DNA of 64,000 nt from Gelatoporia subvermispora B (lineage: Eukaryota > Basidiomycota > Agaricomycetes > Polyporales > Gelatoporiaceae). The notes beneath the pieces were generated by a model. The model searched no databases. It had not been told where the DNA came from and worked only from the letters and a program-made list of their open reading frames with translations. Shown here piece by piece: positions 22,577-34,883 of the stretch. Positions within the stretch are counted from its first letter, which is position 1; every line of letters begins with the position of its first letter. The stretch spans positions 124,001 through 188,000 of the forward strand of contig KB445793.1 of assembly GCA_000320605.2 (NCBI GenBank). The letters are read 5' to 3'. The position numbers and the translations under genes were made by a program.

Positions 22577-25500
22577 ATGCCCTCTGCACTCCCCTCAGCT
22601 ACCCCTCTCCAACCTGTCCGAGGAAGGACGGCTCCCACGGGGCGAGCCCAGCACAGAGTACAGATACGTGAGCCTCCGGCATACAAGCAGCAAATTCATA
22701 GACAAAGCGAACGGATCAGGAGGTTTCAACAACAATGGAAGAGTATCAAGGAGGATCTTCCCCCACAGCTGACCCGTAGACACAGTGAGTAGCAGGATAA
22801 ATGGATCTATGTAAGCTCCTAACAGTAGATACTAATCGACTTGCAACCCAAGTTGGCATGATCTCTATCGGTAAATAGATCCTGAGGGTCGATTCTCAAT
22901 GTAGTCTTGGGCCCAGTTCATCTGTTTTCACAGGTGGGGTTATTGGTACCGGCCTGTTCGTCGGGTCTGCGGTAAGTGCAATAGGATGAGGTTTCGCTTC
23001 GCCAAGCTGACTTATTTACGTTCTGTCCAGCAAGCTCTCCACAACGGCGGCCCTATCGGCGCCCTGTTTGCGTATAGCATCATTGGAAGCGTTGTCTATT
23101 GCCTGTGTGTTTCTATCGGTGAAATGATCGCATTCATGTGAGCTAGTTACCTCTGAGATACGTAAACGAGCACGAGCACTCAATCGACTCGCATTGAGGC
23201 CAAATGTCGGAGGCGTAGTGGGCCTTGCGGGTCTTTATGTCGATGAAGCTCTTGGATTTGCTCTGGGGTGGTCTGCCTGGGTATGCCTCCAATATCGTCG
23301 GGCTATTCAGATTGCTTGACTGGATATTTGAGCATAGTACAATTGGAGTGTGACTCTCCGTACGTTGACACGTGAACACCATAACCTGCAATCGTCTACT
23401 CACACAAAGAATGTGGCCTCCTGGACGCAGCCACTGAAATCGCGGCAGCAATTACGGTAGTGGGAAAGTTCTGGTATAGGGGCGAAGTCCCGTTAGTGGT
23501 TCCCTGAGTTTATCTAGCTTTGCCTAACCTTCTGCTAGGACAAGAGACACCATCATTTTCACGTGTATATTTGTGAGCAAATTCACTCATGATTAGCTTG
23601 ACTTGACCGCCCCGCAAGCTGTGCACAGCGTTAGCGATAAACCTCTTGTCTTCACATCGCTATGGAGAAGTAGAATTTTACCTCTCATCACTGAAGGTCA
23701 TCACTATTGTTATCTTGAGTGAGTTTTCTCCAGTCGCCTTGTTACTAGGCTTGCATTGATGGCGACTCAGTTGTGGCTGGTCTGTTAATCGACGTTGGCG
23801 CAATCGGAAACAGAGGGTATGAAATTCTCAGCCTCGCATTCTGTATGATATCAACTCTCTTGAAGACCGATAGGTATCAAGAATTGGTCTCCGCCATTTC
23901 AGCCATACTTGGGGATCCCCGGCCCAAAAGGCTACTTTCTGGGTTTTTGGGCGGTGATGATGCAGGCCGGATTCTCCTTTTTCGGATCTGAGGTGCCTGG
24001 AATCGTAAGCTCTCTGAATGATTCCATATATACGTCGTCGTAAATTAAATCATTTCACAGGCTGCTGGGGAAGTCATTGATGCTACCCGCGTGCGTGTCT
24101 GACATCGTATTGCATTTTCGTCATAAATCTAATGAGAGTGCTACAACAGAATGTACCTCGTGCACTAAGAAAGGTCTGGATACGAATGTAAGGGCCCCTA
24201 ACAGTGAATCATCACTCAACTGACTCCGGTGCAAGTACATTATTCTACGTGGGTGGCATTCTTGTCGTAGGCCTAATCGTGCGACCATCCGATGTGTGTC
24301 CGCCACTTCAAAGTTGCAACTCGCCATTCACCGCGGCTTTCGAATACGCAAATATCCGCGTGGTACGTCTCCAGATTCAATCATGGCACTTGCGCTCACC
24401 GAGACAGGTGAACTGACAGCTTCCGACCATCACCACCGTGCTAATAATTGTATCGGCTTGGTCTGCGGCGGCTTCCGATATCTATATCAGCAGCCGATTC
24501 TTGTTTTTCTTGGCTAGACGCCACCATGCGCCTTCGTTTCTCGCATCCTTGCTCAAATACCCTCAACCCTCTTCATCTCCCTCGGTGGAAAGCACAGATA
24601 GCGAGAGTGACGATGATATTCCATCCGTGATTGACATTCGATCGCCTCAATCGCTGCTGGTGACTGCGCCACCCGCTGCCGAGCAAGCACGCCCCAGTCA
24701 TAAGCCCAACATACCTTCTCAAGCTACAGTCTCTGTGTATGACGTAGAATCCATCGTGCATTCAGTCAAACCATGGCTCGTAATCCCAGTATGGACCGTA
24801 TTGTTTTCGTCTTCAATAGGTCTGCTGGCCTTCACTTCGACCCAAACTAGCGCAACGCAAGTGAGCCTATCTTGTTCCTCAACTTCATGATCGGCAATTG
24901 ATGAGCATTTGATCAATCAGGCATTTAGCTGGCTGTCCTCAGCTGCTAGTGTCGCATCGCTGCAGTCTTGGGTGGGTATGCTGTTCACATACATCAGGTA
25001 AGCAACCAAAATGGCGCGTTTCTTGTACTTCACGTCGTTGTTTGAGATGTTGAGTATGTGTCTCGGTTGGTTTTGACAGATGGTTCCAAGGAACTGTTTA
25101 TGCCGAGCGCAAATACAAGGGCATGGATGACGAAGGCGCACAGAGGGTCATCCACGAGATTAACATGATCAAGGAGAATCGCCACAAGGGACAACCATAT
25201 GTAAGGAAACGATATTGAGACAACCAGAGCTTATTCCTGACAGACTTTCACAGCTGGCGTGGTACGCGTTCGGCATGTGTTCGTTGATTTTGATTACAAG
25301 TGGATGGTAAGCACTGCTATATCTCAAAGCCCTTTTGGATAGAGCGTCACCTATGCTTCAGGAGCGTTTTTATTAACAGCGATTGGCAAATCGGTACGGC
25401 TTTAATCTCATTTACTGGTATTTGGCCTATGTCAATATCGTATTCAGCCGTTGTGGTCGATAATCCGCCACCCACTCGTGCAACTGGTACATACGTTTCA

Positions 25501-25760
25501 GGACCTATACCCATCTTTCTTTCGTCATATATTCCGCTCGTGGGTGTATAATGCTATCTCAAATCGTGGTATCAAGCTGACGCATGCGGCAGCCCCTATT
25601 TATCCTGCTTATATTAGGGTATAAGCTGATCAAGCAGACTCGATACGTCAAACTCGACGACATGCAGTTCACGGGAGAAGGGGTTGAGAGAGAGGAGGTA
25701 CCAGACGGGGAGCCTCAGAACTTCTGGGAGAAGTTCTTACAGATGATCCATATGATATGA
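22577..25760 (+). CDS. Amino-acid permease (APC superfamily, GAP/DIP5-like)
   Basis: This is a plasma-membrane proton symporter for amino acids. There are twenty-one exons: 22577-22784, 22853-22870 (18 nt), 22934-22971, 23031-23137, 23199-23280, 23338-23359, 23431-23491, 23539-23572, 23619-23718, 23771-23816, 23866-24004, 24061-24090, 24150-24187, 24236-24362, 24420-24860, 24921-24997, 25080-25200, 25254-25306, 25362-25417, 25502-25539 and 25593-25760. They total 2,004 nt (667 aa). The APC signature GVIGTGLFVGSA is in TM1. It is followed by NGGPIGALFAYSIIGSVVYC, SIGEMIAF, GWSAWYNWSVTLPTE, INLLSSHRYGEVEFYLSSLK, FFGSEVPGIAAGEVIDATRN, VSAWSAAASDIYISSRFLFF and ILGYKLIKQTRYVKLDD. An acidic Ser-rich insertion of about 75 residues (SVESTDSESDDD…) splits the later membrane segments and is probably a cytosolic loop. 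No lesion was found; phases agree at every join. Confidence 0.92.
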
Positions 25761-26628
25761 TATTGGACATTGGATGCGGACAAATCGACGATATAGGCAT
25801 CAAGATTCCGCCTGAAGTTCGAGTCCATTTGTAGCTACTTTATTTCCACACTCATATCCGTATCCCGTTTCTTCTATGTACTCTCATTACCCGCAGCAGG
25901 ATTGCGTGATAATGCACATGATCTATGGCAGTATTCGGGCATGCTGCGTACAGACCTCCGCATTAGAGGTTATTTGCTGGCACCTAGGTGCCAGTTCTGA
26001 ATTACTAATTGAGCTCCACTTGTCTCTCGGCAAAAGTGCGGGAGGTGGCGCGCTTGGGGTTCAGAAAATCGCTCACTTAGGTGCCGGCAAATAAGCTCTA
26101 TTATAGCAAAGTGTACCTGATAGGAAGTCATGGCCGTGTATCCACATCATTAGAACTAGAGGCCGCGGAATACAGAAAGGAAGAAATAAAGCGTTCTTCT
26201 TGTGTTCGCTGGCTTCTACGGCCATCTGATCTCCGGTGCTGCGCATTGACAATTATGAGACCATCTTTCAAAGATTGATACCTTTAACTAGGTTGCCTTC
26301 GAACCTGAATGAGCTGCCGAGCTCACGCGTCCCTTCTATCGACTGATTCCGCAGCGAGTAGGTTAAGTTCGGGTAATGCACCGCACTAGATCGCAGTGAG
26401 GCTTGACCTCCTGACGTGCCATGTGCAAAAATCGCGGCATCCAAGAGAGATAGAAGGGCGAGTAGCAACCTAATTCCGCGAGTGATTCTCAGGTCGAAGC
26501 TCTCTGACCCTGGACCCTAGACGAGGTCACCCCATAGTTACGAAGTAGATAAAGTCTCCGGCATCGATGATAGGACCAAGGAGTGCAGCTCGTTCGATTC
26601 GCCATATCCCACATCTCAGGGTGCCAGG
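25761..26628. other. Intergenic, nothing recognised
   Basis: About 870 bp lie between two plus-strand genes. It contains no coding signal or repeat that I can support. Confidence 0.5.
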
Positions 26629-28001
26629 ATGTCATATCGCTCGTACAGTCGCGCTAGAGGATACAGATCCTCGAACTACAACGAGACTCGCACTTCCAGC
26701 GCGTTGTTGCTTCCTCCGGACCGCGACATCCTCGAGGGCCTGGGGAGCTCTCCCCTGCAAGAACTCCAAAGACCGGAGGCGTCCGGTTATAAGGACATCA
26801 AACTCAAGGATTTCCAGTACATAGGCTCCTACAATTGGACCAATTCGAACGCGCCGACTATTATTGTCCCAGGTAAGAGCGATAATGGCAGAAAAGAAAG
26901 GTGCTCACAAGGTCGCTCAAGGTTCTCCTCCGGAGTGGCGCGATAGGACACCGCCGTTCAGCGTTCCCCGGGATAGCGGTCCCAGATTTGTTGACCAGAA
27001 TGGGTACAGGATGCCCCAACTTCCCCTGCTTCCGCTTTTTCGCGCGGTAGATGTCATAGCTGAAGAGGAGGCGACCGACACGTTTGATTGGTCGACAGTA
27101 GACTTCGTCACAGACCGCAACAGTCTGCGCAAGCTTCTGCGGTGGATCCAAAACAACGATGGGTCTACGAAGGAGTTCCGCATCGACACCCAGCTAGCTG
27201 GGAAGCGGACGGTACTCCTCAATCGCTGGGAGAAGCGCACGAGGGAGAATGCTGACCTATCGATATTCACTTACGGAATCAGCTTCGAGCGGGAGAATAC
27301 CACGCCTGCACCAGGCTGCGAGGGTTCGTCTGGACATCATCGGGTTGTCCAATATGTGAGTGCATTGCCCGAGGTTACTTGCACACAATCTCAAAGTGCA
27401 GTAGGACTTCGACGGTTTGAAACTGGTGGTGCGGTTCGAGGTTGACGCATGCATCGCCGCGCCCCGTGCCACGCAAAGGCAGCCCAAGCCGTCAACGAGT
27501 GTGGACGACCTGTCCAACATCCTGTCCGGCATGGGTGTCTCAGGCAGTGCGGGCGCGAATGTCGCTGCAGACGTCACCAAGGACATCGCCACGGAGCTCA
27601 GCGTCATCCGCGCTGGAACAGAGGTGCCGCAGAGCTCGCTCGTCGAGATGACGACGCGGTCGAAGAACTGGGTGCATACGTTCGACTGGGCGGACGCATA
27701 CCCACAGCTCTTCCTATCCCAGACTTCGAACCATTTCCTCGCGGCACACGCCCGAGGTCGGTTCGAAAGCATCACGAAGAGACAAGTTGGTTCGCCGGAG
27801 ATGAAACAGATCGAGGCGTCCATACAACCCGCGTTCAGGAGGCTCCGTCAGGCTCTCCACGATATCCAGGAGCTTGTCAAGGCTCATGGACAGCGTGGGC
27901 GCCTGACGCTGGTGTGTCGTGAAGGTCGACTGGAGATTTTTGAGAGGGAGAGCCAGGAAAGTTGCCTTCCGGACAGCGTCATGGAGCGCTTCGATATCTG
28001 A
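26629..28001 (+). CDS. Conserved fungal protein of unknown function
   Basis: Exons 26629-26872, 26922-27355 and 27405-28001 give 1,275 nt (424 aa). The pattern SYNWTNSNAPTIIVPGSPPE, then WSTVDFVTDRNSLRKLLRW, FRIDTQLAGKRTVLLNRWEK, GSSGHHRVVQY and LKLVVRFEVDACI matches a widespread fungal family. Homologues are sometimes labelled 'geranylgeranyl pyrophosphate synthetase' in databases. The sequence lacks the DDxxD motifs of prenyltransferases, so that label is probably wrong. The C-terminal part is helical and ends in a charged tail. No signal peptide or membrane segment is seen. The gene appears intact. Confidence 0.85.
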
Positions 28002-28349
28002 CGACTTTGGCTCCTGTCCGATTGCTGGTTGTACGATCGAACGTAACGGCTACTGCATCTGATCTTGTACACGTCGCACGAGGCCCCCTTTCATCTCTGC
28101 CGCGATCTCAAAACCAATGTCTGTAACAGACTCATGCACAAGAACTGCACTAGTATTCAGCGGGATACGTAACATAGTATGAACTCCACACAAGTGCATG
28201 CGAGGAGCCGCAGGATCGACAACTAGCGTTGAGAGGCGTCAAATGATAACTACAAAACAAAGATCAAACGCGCGAAGTGACCGAACAAAAGATAGCAAGG
28301 AACTCAAAGGGAGAAGCGATACAATTCAGACAACAATTTCACTCCTACT
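28002..28349. other. Intergenic between convergent genes
   Basis: These are the 3' flanks of two convergent genes. No feature is seen. Confidence 0.5.
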
Positions 28350-29695
28350 TTACTTCAGACCGAAGGCTTCCCTGACTTTAGGAACGAATAGATCCTTGGC
28401 CTTCACGACCCGCGTAAACCAGTTGCCAACGACGATACCCCAAAGGACGTCAAAGTAGCCCGAGCCACCGTTCTGCAGGACCACCGGATTAGACACATCC
28501 ATATGCACATGTAGAGAGCTCATACCTTGCCAATGGGAATGACAATCATCTCCCAAGTGCCGTTATATTTCTTCTTGAGAGGCTGACCGGCGAGGTAGCT
28601 GAGGATGTTGGACACCGCTATAGGCAGCTGGAACATGATCTTGCCCTGCTGCTTCTGCTCCTTCAGGTCCGTGATATCACCGAAGGCGAAGTCACCCGGG
28701 TGTCCAACAACCTGGAAGGTAGGCTCAATCTTGACGCGACCATCAGAGTCGAGAACATCGGAACCGAGAGTCGAGATGAACGCAGTGTTCGGACGTGGAC
28801 CACGTGCAGGGACCTAAGTCGGAGCCTTGAGAGGTTGAAACACTCGAGATGCAGTAATAGACGTACGACGAGGTCGGCGCCGGGGAGAATCTTCCCGCTG
28901 CGGGTAGTGACACCAACAGTGCCAGGCTCGGGGATCGTATCAATGTACTCGTTGAAGACGATATCGATGTTCTTCGCGCGTACGCGCTTTTCAATGTCCT
29001 TCCTGAATTTCACAGGGTACACTGTATTGAGCAACATATCGCTGCCTTGTACAATAGTGATCTTCTTCGTCTGCATGATGCATCAGCATGTGACTACGTT
29101 GCAGCGCAAAGAGACATACAGGATACGTGTCGCGGATTTCACCAGCAGTTTCTACTCAGTGATTCATCAGGGCCGTGGATCCGCATGAAAGTATTGCAGA
29201 CTCACCAATGCCAACAGCACCTCCACCGACAATAACAATGTCCTTCGCCTCCGCGTACCGTTGTCTCCACGACTTGATGTGCGCCTTCACCTCAGCGTCG
29301 CTCTCTGGGAAGTCCAGGGGGCCATACCAGGTTGAGCCTGTGGCGAGGACGAGGACGACGTATGAAATACGCTCGCCATTCTGGAGAACGACTGCACCGC
29401 CCTTGCCAGGAGCAGTCTCCTCTATGGCTGTGACACGCCCCTGGAGAAAGCGACCATTTCCATTCAGGAAGAGCTTGTCGTAGGGTATAAGTGCAGTGTC
29501 TTCGAGGTGGCCTTCTTCAGTGACCGTCATACGCGCGGCCGCTACAAGGTGCACGCTGTATGGCCGGTCATTGATGAGGATGAGGTCGTATGTGGACGCG
29601 TCAAGCTTCGCAGAGAGGGCACGCGCGAGTTGAGCACCAGCGGGGCCGCCGCCAACGATGACAACACCCTTGCGTTCGTCGTTCTTCTTCGACAT
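28350..29695 (-). CDS. AMID/FSP1-like FAD/NAD(P)H oxidoreductase
   Basis: This is a flavoprotein of the apoptosis-inducing factor-like family (AIFM2/FSP1-type), likely an NAD(P)H:quinone oxidoreductase. Minus-strand exons 29206-29695, 29120-29151, 28867-29070, 28526-28813 and 28350-28472 give 1,137 nt (378 aa), the usual family length. VVIVGGGPAGAQLARAL (about residues 11-27) is the FAD dinucleotide-binding motif. A second GxGxxG, IVIVGGGAVGIE, is the NAD(P)H-binding fold. ARGPRPNTAFI and GDFAFGDITDL match the conserved C-terminal FAD contacts. The C-terminus (SGYFDVLWGIVVGNWFTR) is hydrophobic and may touch membranes. No N-terminal signal is evident. All joins are canonical. Confidence 0.92.
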
Positions 29696-31018
29696 AGTGG
29701 ATGTATGTAGCTTTGAGGATGGGTAGAAAGTATGGAATCGCAATGCATGGTGGTCTGGTTGTCGAGCTTTTTATCCCCGATGATGAGGGACCTTACTTGC
29801 CTACACTAAGCCAGAGTCGCAGGAGTAAGCAGTATTACGAGGTGTCTTGGCGTATGGGAAATGCTTGCGTAAGCAGACCCCGCTGTTCGAGTGTCAGCCA
29901 GATTTCAGGCCAGCCCAGGCCAGCCCCCTCGCTCTCCCTGTAAGGTCTCATGAGGCCTGCTACTGAAGCGCAGTCGATGCGGGGGAATGGATGAGTAGAC
30001 AAGGTTTTGAGCCCAAGGATGTTATGAGCGCAGCTGGGAACATCGTTTACTAAGAGAACTCGTGAAGAACTCGGCTTATCCGCCATAGCGCGTTCGGATT
30101 GCGTAGTGGCTAGTGCGAACCAGTATACCGGCAGTGTGCGAAGGTGATGGATGGTTACGTGTAGCTTAGGTATTCGAGAGCACTTCGAAGGGGAATCGGA
30201 CGGTAGGAATAGGGGTGATTTGGTCGTTTGGGGGAGGGACCTTGCACGAACGACGGGCTTTTATATCTCGAGCCAGCTCCAACGACGATTTCTCCCGATG
30301 ACGTGTGCAACGGTCAGAAAGAATCTATGATGTCATTGGACTAAGGACGAGCTGTCTTCGATGTCATCTTACAGAACGAGCTTCGAGAGACTTGCCTGAT
30401 TTAGGCAACGACCTTCCAATCAGGGGTAGATTAAGATCAGCGCTTCTGGGATGTGACAGCGCTCTCGCATTGCGTGTCTCGGGGGCTCCGGCATAGTGGA
30501 TCAGAGCTAACATGTCACAATTAAGGTCGGTAGGAACGTAGAATAGGACGACAGCTGGAGAATGTCTAAGAAGATTATTAAACGTCAATAATTTTCGACC
30601 TTGAAAGGAGACACTGCGTAGCAGTACACTAGAAACATACACTCGGCCGACAGGCATCTCAGTGCCGGCCTAGCCATTACGCAGTTGTAATACCTTAACA
30701 TCTAGGGGTGAAGCCGCCTCGTACGACAACAATGAAGCAGGCTAAACGTTCTAAGTAGGCTGCATACCATCCGACGCGCGGTACAGTTCGTGGTAAGCCT
30801 ACGGTCAGGGTATCACAATGCCGTATCATAAAAAGGTCCACTCTGCGCCAACACACATCGCAGTGGCGGCGGGAGAAAAGAGTCAGACGCGTCCGAACTG
30901 CAGCGCGAGTGGTGCAGAAGGTAACTACGCAGGGCAGCAAAATGAGGAGAAATCGGGAAGATCGGAAAAAGCAGATGTACGTCCGTCCGCACGAAGAGTC
31001 ACCACCAGGCTCCAACGC
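29696..31018. other. Intergenic, upstream of the AMID-like gene
   Basis: About 1.3 kb without a supported gene. It contains a short GGCCAGCCCAGGCCAGCC direct repeat (about 29910-29932) and an A/T-rich element at 29768-29777 that could serve the AMID-like promoter. Frames near 30364-31015 look random. Confidence 0.5.
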
Positions 31019-32436
31019 CTAAAGCAGCAGCGACGCAAGCCCGGCCGCCACCGCACCCGACACCAGGCTACCGAGTCCCCACGACCGCACGCTTTCGCCG
31101 GCATTTGTCGAGAGCGCGGCGAGGACGACTGGTCCAGTGATGTTGCGCAGGGATCGCGTGGGGAGCATGTTCGGAGTAGAGGAGACGAAGAGCATCGGCG
31201 GCCACGGGGTGCCATCGAATTGGAACAGGAATAGACGCGAACCCAAGATCGGGTCCTGCTCTACCGCCCATGTCGACAGAAGTTCCGTGTTGTTGTAGTC
31301 CTGGACGAAGTTGGTGACGGCGGCGCACGAATCCTGGACTTGCTGGTAACCGTCGCCGAAGGGTGTCAGCACGATCGAGGTGTTTGGCTGCACTGCGTAT
31401 GTCCCGTGGTGCCAGACAATCGAAGCGCTGACGCAGTGTGGCATGGAGCCTAAGGTAATGTTAACACAGCCTCAGGCAGCGCAAGTAGTACTCACCATTG
31501 CTGTTGAATCTGTATCGTGCAACCTCGTAAAAGCCGTCTTCAGTGCTACGAAAACAAGTCAGATTTGGTCGCCAAGGCAATGCGGAGTGCTCACAAAGAG
31601 TATGAAATACCAGCCGTTGGGGGGTAGGTGAACGACTCATTAGCGGGGTTTGCAAAGCCCTGATAAGACGACGGTAGTCAGTAACACTGCAAAATACTAT
31701 CGAAGTATCAAGAAAACGTGAGTCAGTGTCTCCGCGCTACGCCGAATGCCACTGGGCGGCTGCCCTACACAAGAGCCGCACTAATACATGCTCTCAAGAC
31801 CCACTGCAATTCTCGTGTCTGGCGATAAACAAGCTGCTGGATGCACGACTCCGAGAGGATATATGGCTGACTGGCACAGGCCGTGCTAGTGAGACTACGC
31901 GTCTATAGAGGACGTCACCTCAACCACACCAGAAACTCCGGGGTACGATGACAGAGCAGGTCCAGTTATTTGGCTCTGCCTCATGATCCTCGAGAGCGCT
32001 GCTGAGGAATGCACCAACATTATCGGTGTCTTCTCCCTCACTCTCACGCCCAACACAATGCCCAAGTCTCCCCGAGGCAATTTTGCAACTGAGACTATGC
32101 AACAGCAACGCGTCCGCACTTCTAATACACCGGTATGGTCTAGAGAGCCTTCAGGAAGCCTGATTTGGCGGGACGTGTACGAGGGTCCGGCAAGGTGGTC
32201 GCGTGGCGCATGGTATCTCTGCCCTTCAGATCGACGCAACCACCTCATCGTCTCCCTGCCCCTCGACCCAACCCACACGAGAAACAACAACAACCAGAAA
32301 CGATGCTCACCGGGCCTGTCAGTACGTTCCCGCTGCCAGAGCTCCACGTTCCAAAGTAAGTGGTGGTTGTCTGCTGGACGGCTTGCTGCGCAAGCGCCGT
32401 TGAAGCGAAGAGGGCGAGGAGGGAGGTGAGGATCAT
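31019..32436 (-). CDS. ROT1: ROT1 family ER chaperone
   Basis: Rot1 is an essential ER-membrane chaperone that assists glycoprotein folding and cell-wall beta-1,6-glucan synthesis. Minus-strand exons 32311-32436, 31595-31659, 31496-31545 and 31019-31449 give 672 nt (223 aa), close to the usual 230-256. The N-terminal signal peptide is about residues 1-17 (MILTSLLALFASTALA). Family motifs are GTWSSGSGNVLTGP, GFANPANESFTYP, GFYEVARYRFNSN, FGDGYQQVQDSCAAVTNF and STPNMLPTRSLRN. A C-terminal hydrophobic segment (SLVSGAVAAGLASLLL) fits a tail anchor. The first intron (31660-32310, 651 nt) is about ten times longer than any other intron in the window, although the coding join (TGP-GFANP) matches the family exactly. 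Confidence 0.93.
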
Positions 32437-34883
32437 CTTGAGGATTCTGGGGCCAAGCAAGACGAGGTCGGAGATTACACGGACGGCGTCGAGGAGGGCG
32501 GCGGGCGCAGCTTCTACGACGATGGGAGGTGGGAGGGAAAGGTAAGGAACGTGTTTGGTTTTGTTTTTGTCTGGCGTGGCAACCGCCAACCATTTGCGGG
32601 GCCATGCGGTTTCCCGGCGTCACTCCCCCGCTCTTGCTCTCTGACGTTTCAGAAACATTGGACACTACCGATGCACTTATCTACCCTCCTGAAAGGCTAT
32701 TTTTTGACGAAGGAAGTTCGATATTTGACCAACTCTGCATGAAAACGATGGCAGAAAAACGTCATTAGGGACACGTGCGCTCAGACAACTCCCACCACCG
32801 CACGTGACACGGCAATTGTTCCAGCCAAGTCAATCTCGTTTTCTCGTTTTCTCACTGGTGGTGAAGAACTTGGCATACCTCCTATGCACAGCTTGTCATC
32901 AATGTCGGAAGGGGCTGGATGGCTTTGGTACGTCTTCAGCTACACATATAACCGATGGCCATTTTTCAAGAGCAGTCTCATTGCAGGACCAAATGACATC
33001 ATGGAAGCGTCGCCGAGTAGGCTCATGTGACGAGTCGTCAATTGAGCTATGCTCGGCAGCGTGATCGCTGCATTTTCGAGTGTCTCAGTGTAGGAACATG
33101 GTCGACCTGATGACTTGTCAAATCTCGAGGCAATGCCCTTATGTACACGTCAAATTCCACCAGGTTGTCTCTTGGTCATCGCGATCCCGCGATCCATGCT
33201 CGCGCTATACTTGGGATCCTTGTGAGTTGCTAAACTTAATGAGAACGTCATTGGCTATCATCCTTCTTACCGGTGATATTCCCTACATAGTTTCTCCGAG
33301 ACACTGGAAATCTCTATCCTAGGGTCACAGGCCATACAGCTTAGAGAATTGCGTCTGTCGAACTCTATATGATATTGAATCAAGTGCCTGGGACGGGATA
33401 CTCATCTCTCGTCCCGGACACGTCTAACTTCGTCGAGGAAGGGAGAAGATGCCTTCCTGCACGATGCAGTGCGCTGGAACGTTCAATAGCGGCTGAAACG
33501 TACAACAGCGCTCCAGTTGTGTTGCCGCACCGTGCCTACGTGAAGACCTTCAGGTCAGCCATCTCCTACTGACCGCGCGATCCCGTTCGCGATTCTGGGT
33601 CGCTGACTTACCACCACATCCCACAAGAAGAACTTAGGACAGTCGCTCTCAGGATCTAGAGGCATATGTATCCGTCTATCGGCAACACCTCGATGGCCGT
33701 GCTTGGCCCGCCGAGCCGTCACACAAGCCCTTGGACAGCTGACCGGGAGAGACGTCTTCGCGCCTCAATGGTCAACCGCGATGTCTATACTTTTGTATTG
33801 CCGCCCTCCAAGGCACTAAACCTTCTTCGCCATCCCATCCTCCGGTACACGCATGGCCCGTGACATTTCATATCTCGACCTCTCCGTACGGCTTCCCGCT
33901 AGCCCATGAATAATACGAGTGTTGCGAGACATCGCGCGTCCGCGAGGCGGCCGCCACACATTAAATTTGCAACGCGCGATACCAGTCGCGATGCCCAACA
34001 CCCGGTCCGAGCTGCGATCAGATGCTTCGGCACTGTCTCGCTCGTCAGGTCGCAAGGACGTATCTTCCGCGCATCGCCAGCTCGTGGGGCCAAGCACTGG
34101 CCATGCCTGCGCAGCTTTCCCTGCGTCCCGTCGACGATTATCCGCAGAGCAGCAGGATGGCGAAACCAAGGCAGTCATGTCTGCATGCCAGCGCGGTTCT
34201 TCCGAGGTTTCGCGACGCGTACCTCGGTTCTGAACGCTATAAAGTCGCAAATGAATTGCGGTCTGCACACTCGCAGCATCCGCTTCAGCAATGTACGTTT
34301 TCCTGCCTGTTGCACGCCATTCTAACGTTCGGGGACTTGCCCATATGGGGCTATGTGGGCTCGCGGGGGCGGCCTTCCGCCATTCGCTGCGCCCGCTTCG
34401 TCTCGGGATCCGCACGCGCCACACGATTCACGCTGCCTCTCAGTCCCTGTCAGCTGTGCAGGTATGTTTCCCCGCTGCGCCGCTCTACGCAGGCGGGACG
34501 CTTCGTCCAGGGCTCGGTGGTATTCGATCTATTCTACGGGCTTCCACTGACGTGCCACATTCACGCGTACGATCGATTCACTCTATTTCCGTGTGGCTGA
34601 GAACGCGTGCCCGTCCCTGCACACGCCCCACCGCGGTGTATACTACGTCCGCCGCCCCCTTACGACCACATATCATACCGGCGCCAGTACACACTTCTTG
34701 GCGCGCGCGCGCGCGTTGTGCAATGAGCGGGGGACACGACGTGTAATGTACAACTCTAGCATGGCGATCAATATAAATACATTATTTCCCCGCACGGGGA
34801 GCCGATAGACACTACTGCAATCTACACTGCCAAGGCAGAAGAACGTGTCCATTGCGATGTCCAGGATGCATGTGTACAAGAAC
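32437..34883. other. Gene-free stretch with (GC)n tract
   Basis: About 2.4 kb. Overlapping open frames occur on both strands around 33816-34746 in GC-rich sequence, but none resembles a protein family. A pure alternating GC run lies at 34701-34716. No other structure is recognised. Confidence 0.5.
34701..34716. repeat. (GC)n alternating microsatellite
   Basis: GGCGCGCGCGCGCGCGTT contains an uninterrupted alternating GC run of about 15 bp. Such tracts can adopt Z-DNA. No gene overlaps it. Confidence 0.7.

Noticed and set aside
26629..28001. Calling the conserved fungal protein a geranylgeranyl pyrophosphate synthase
   Set aside because: That label circulates for homologues, but the aspartate-rich prenyltransferase motifs are absent.
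31895..32665. 256-codon minus-strand open frame covering ROT1 exon 1 and intron 1
   Set aside because: It is a different frame from the ROT1 signal peptide and exon, with no family features. The ROT1 model explains the region far better.
33816..34746. Overlapping 190-200 codon frames on both strands
   Set aside because: Neither has recognisable motifs, plausible introns or a credible start. Mutual overlap on opposite strands in GC-rich DNA points to chance.
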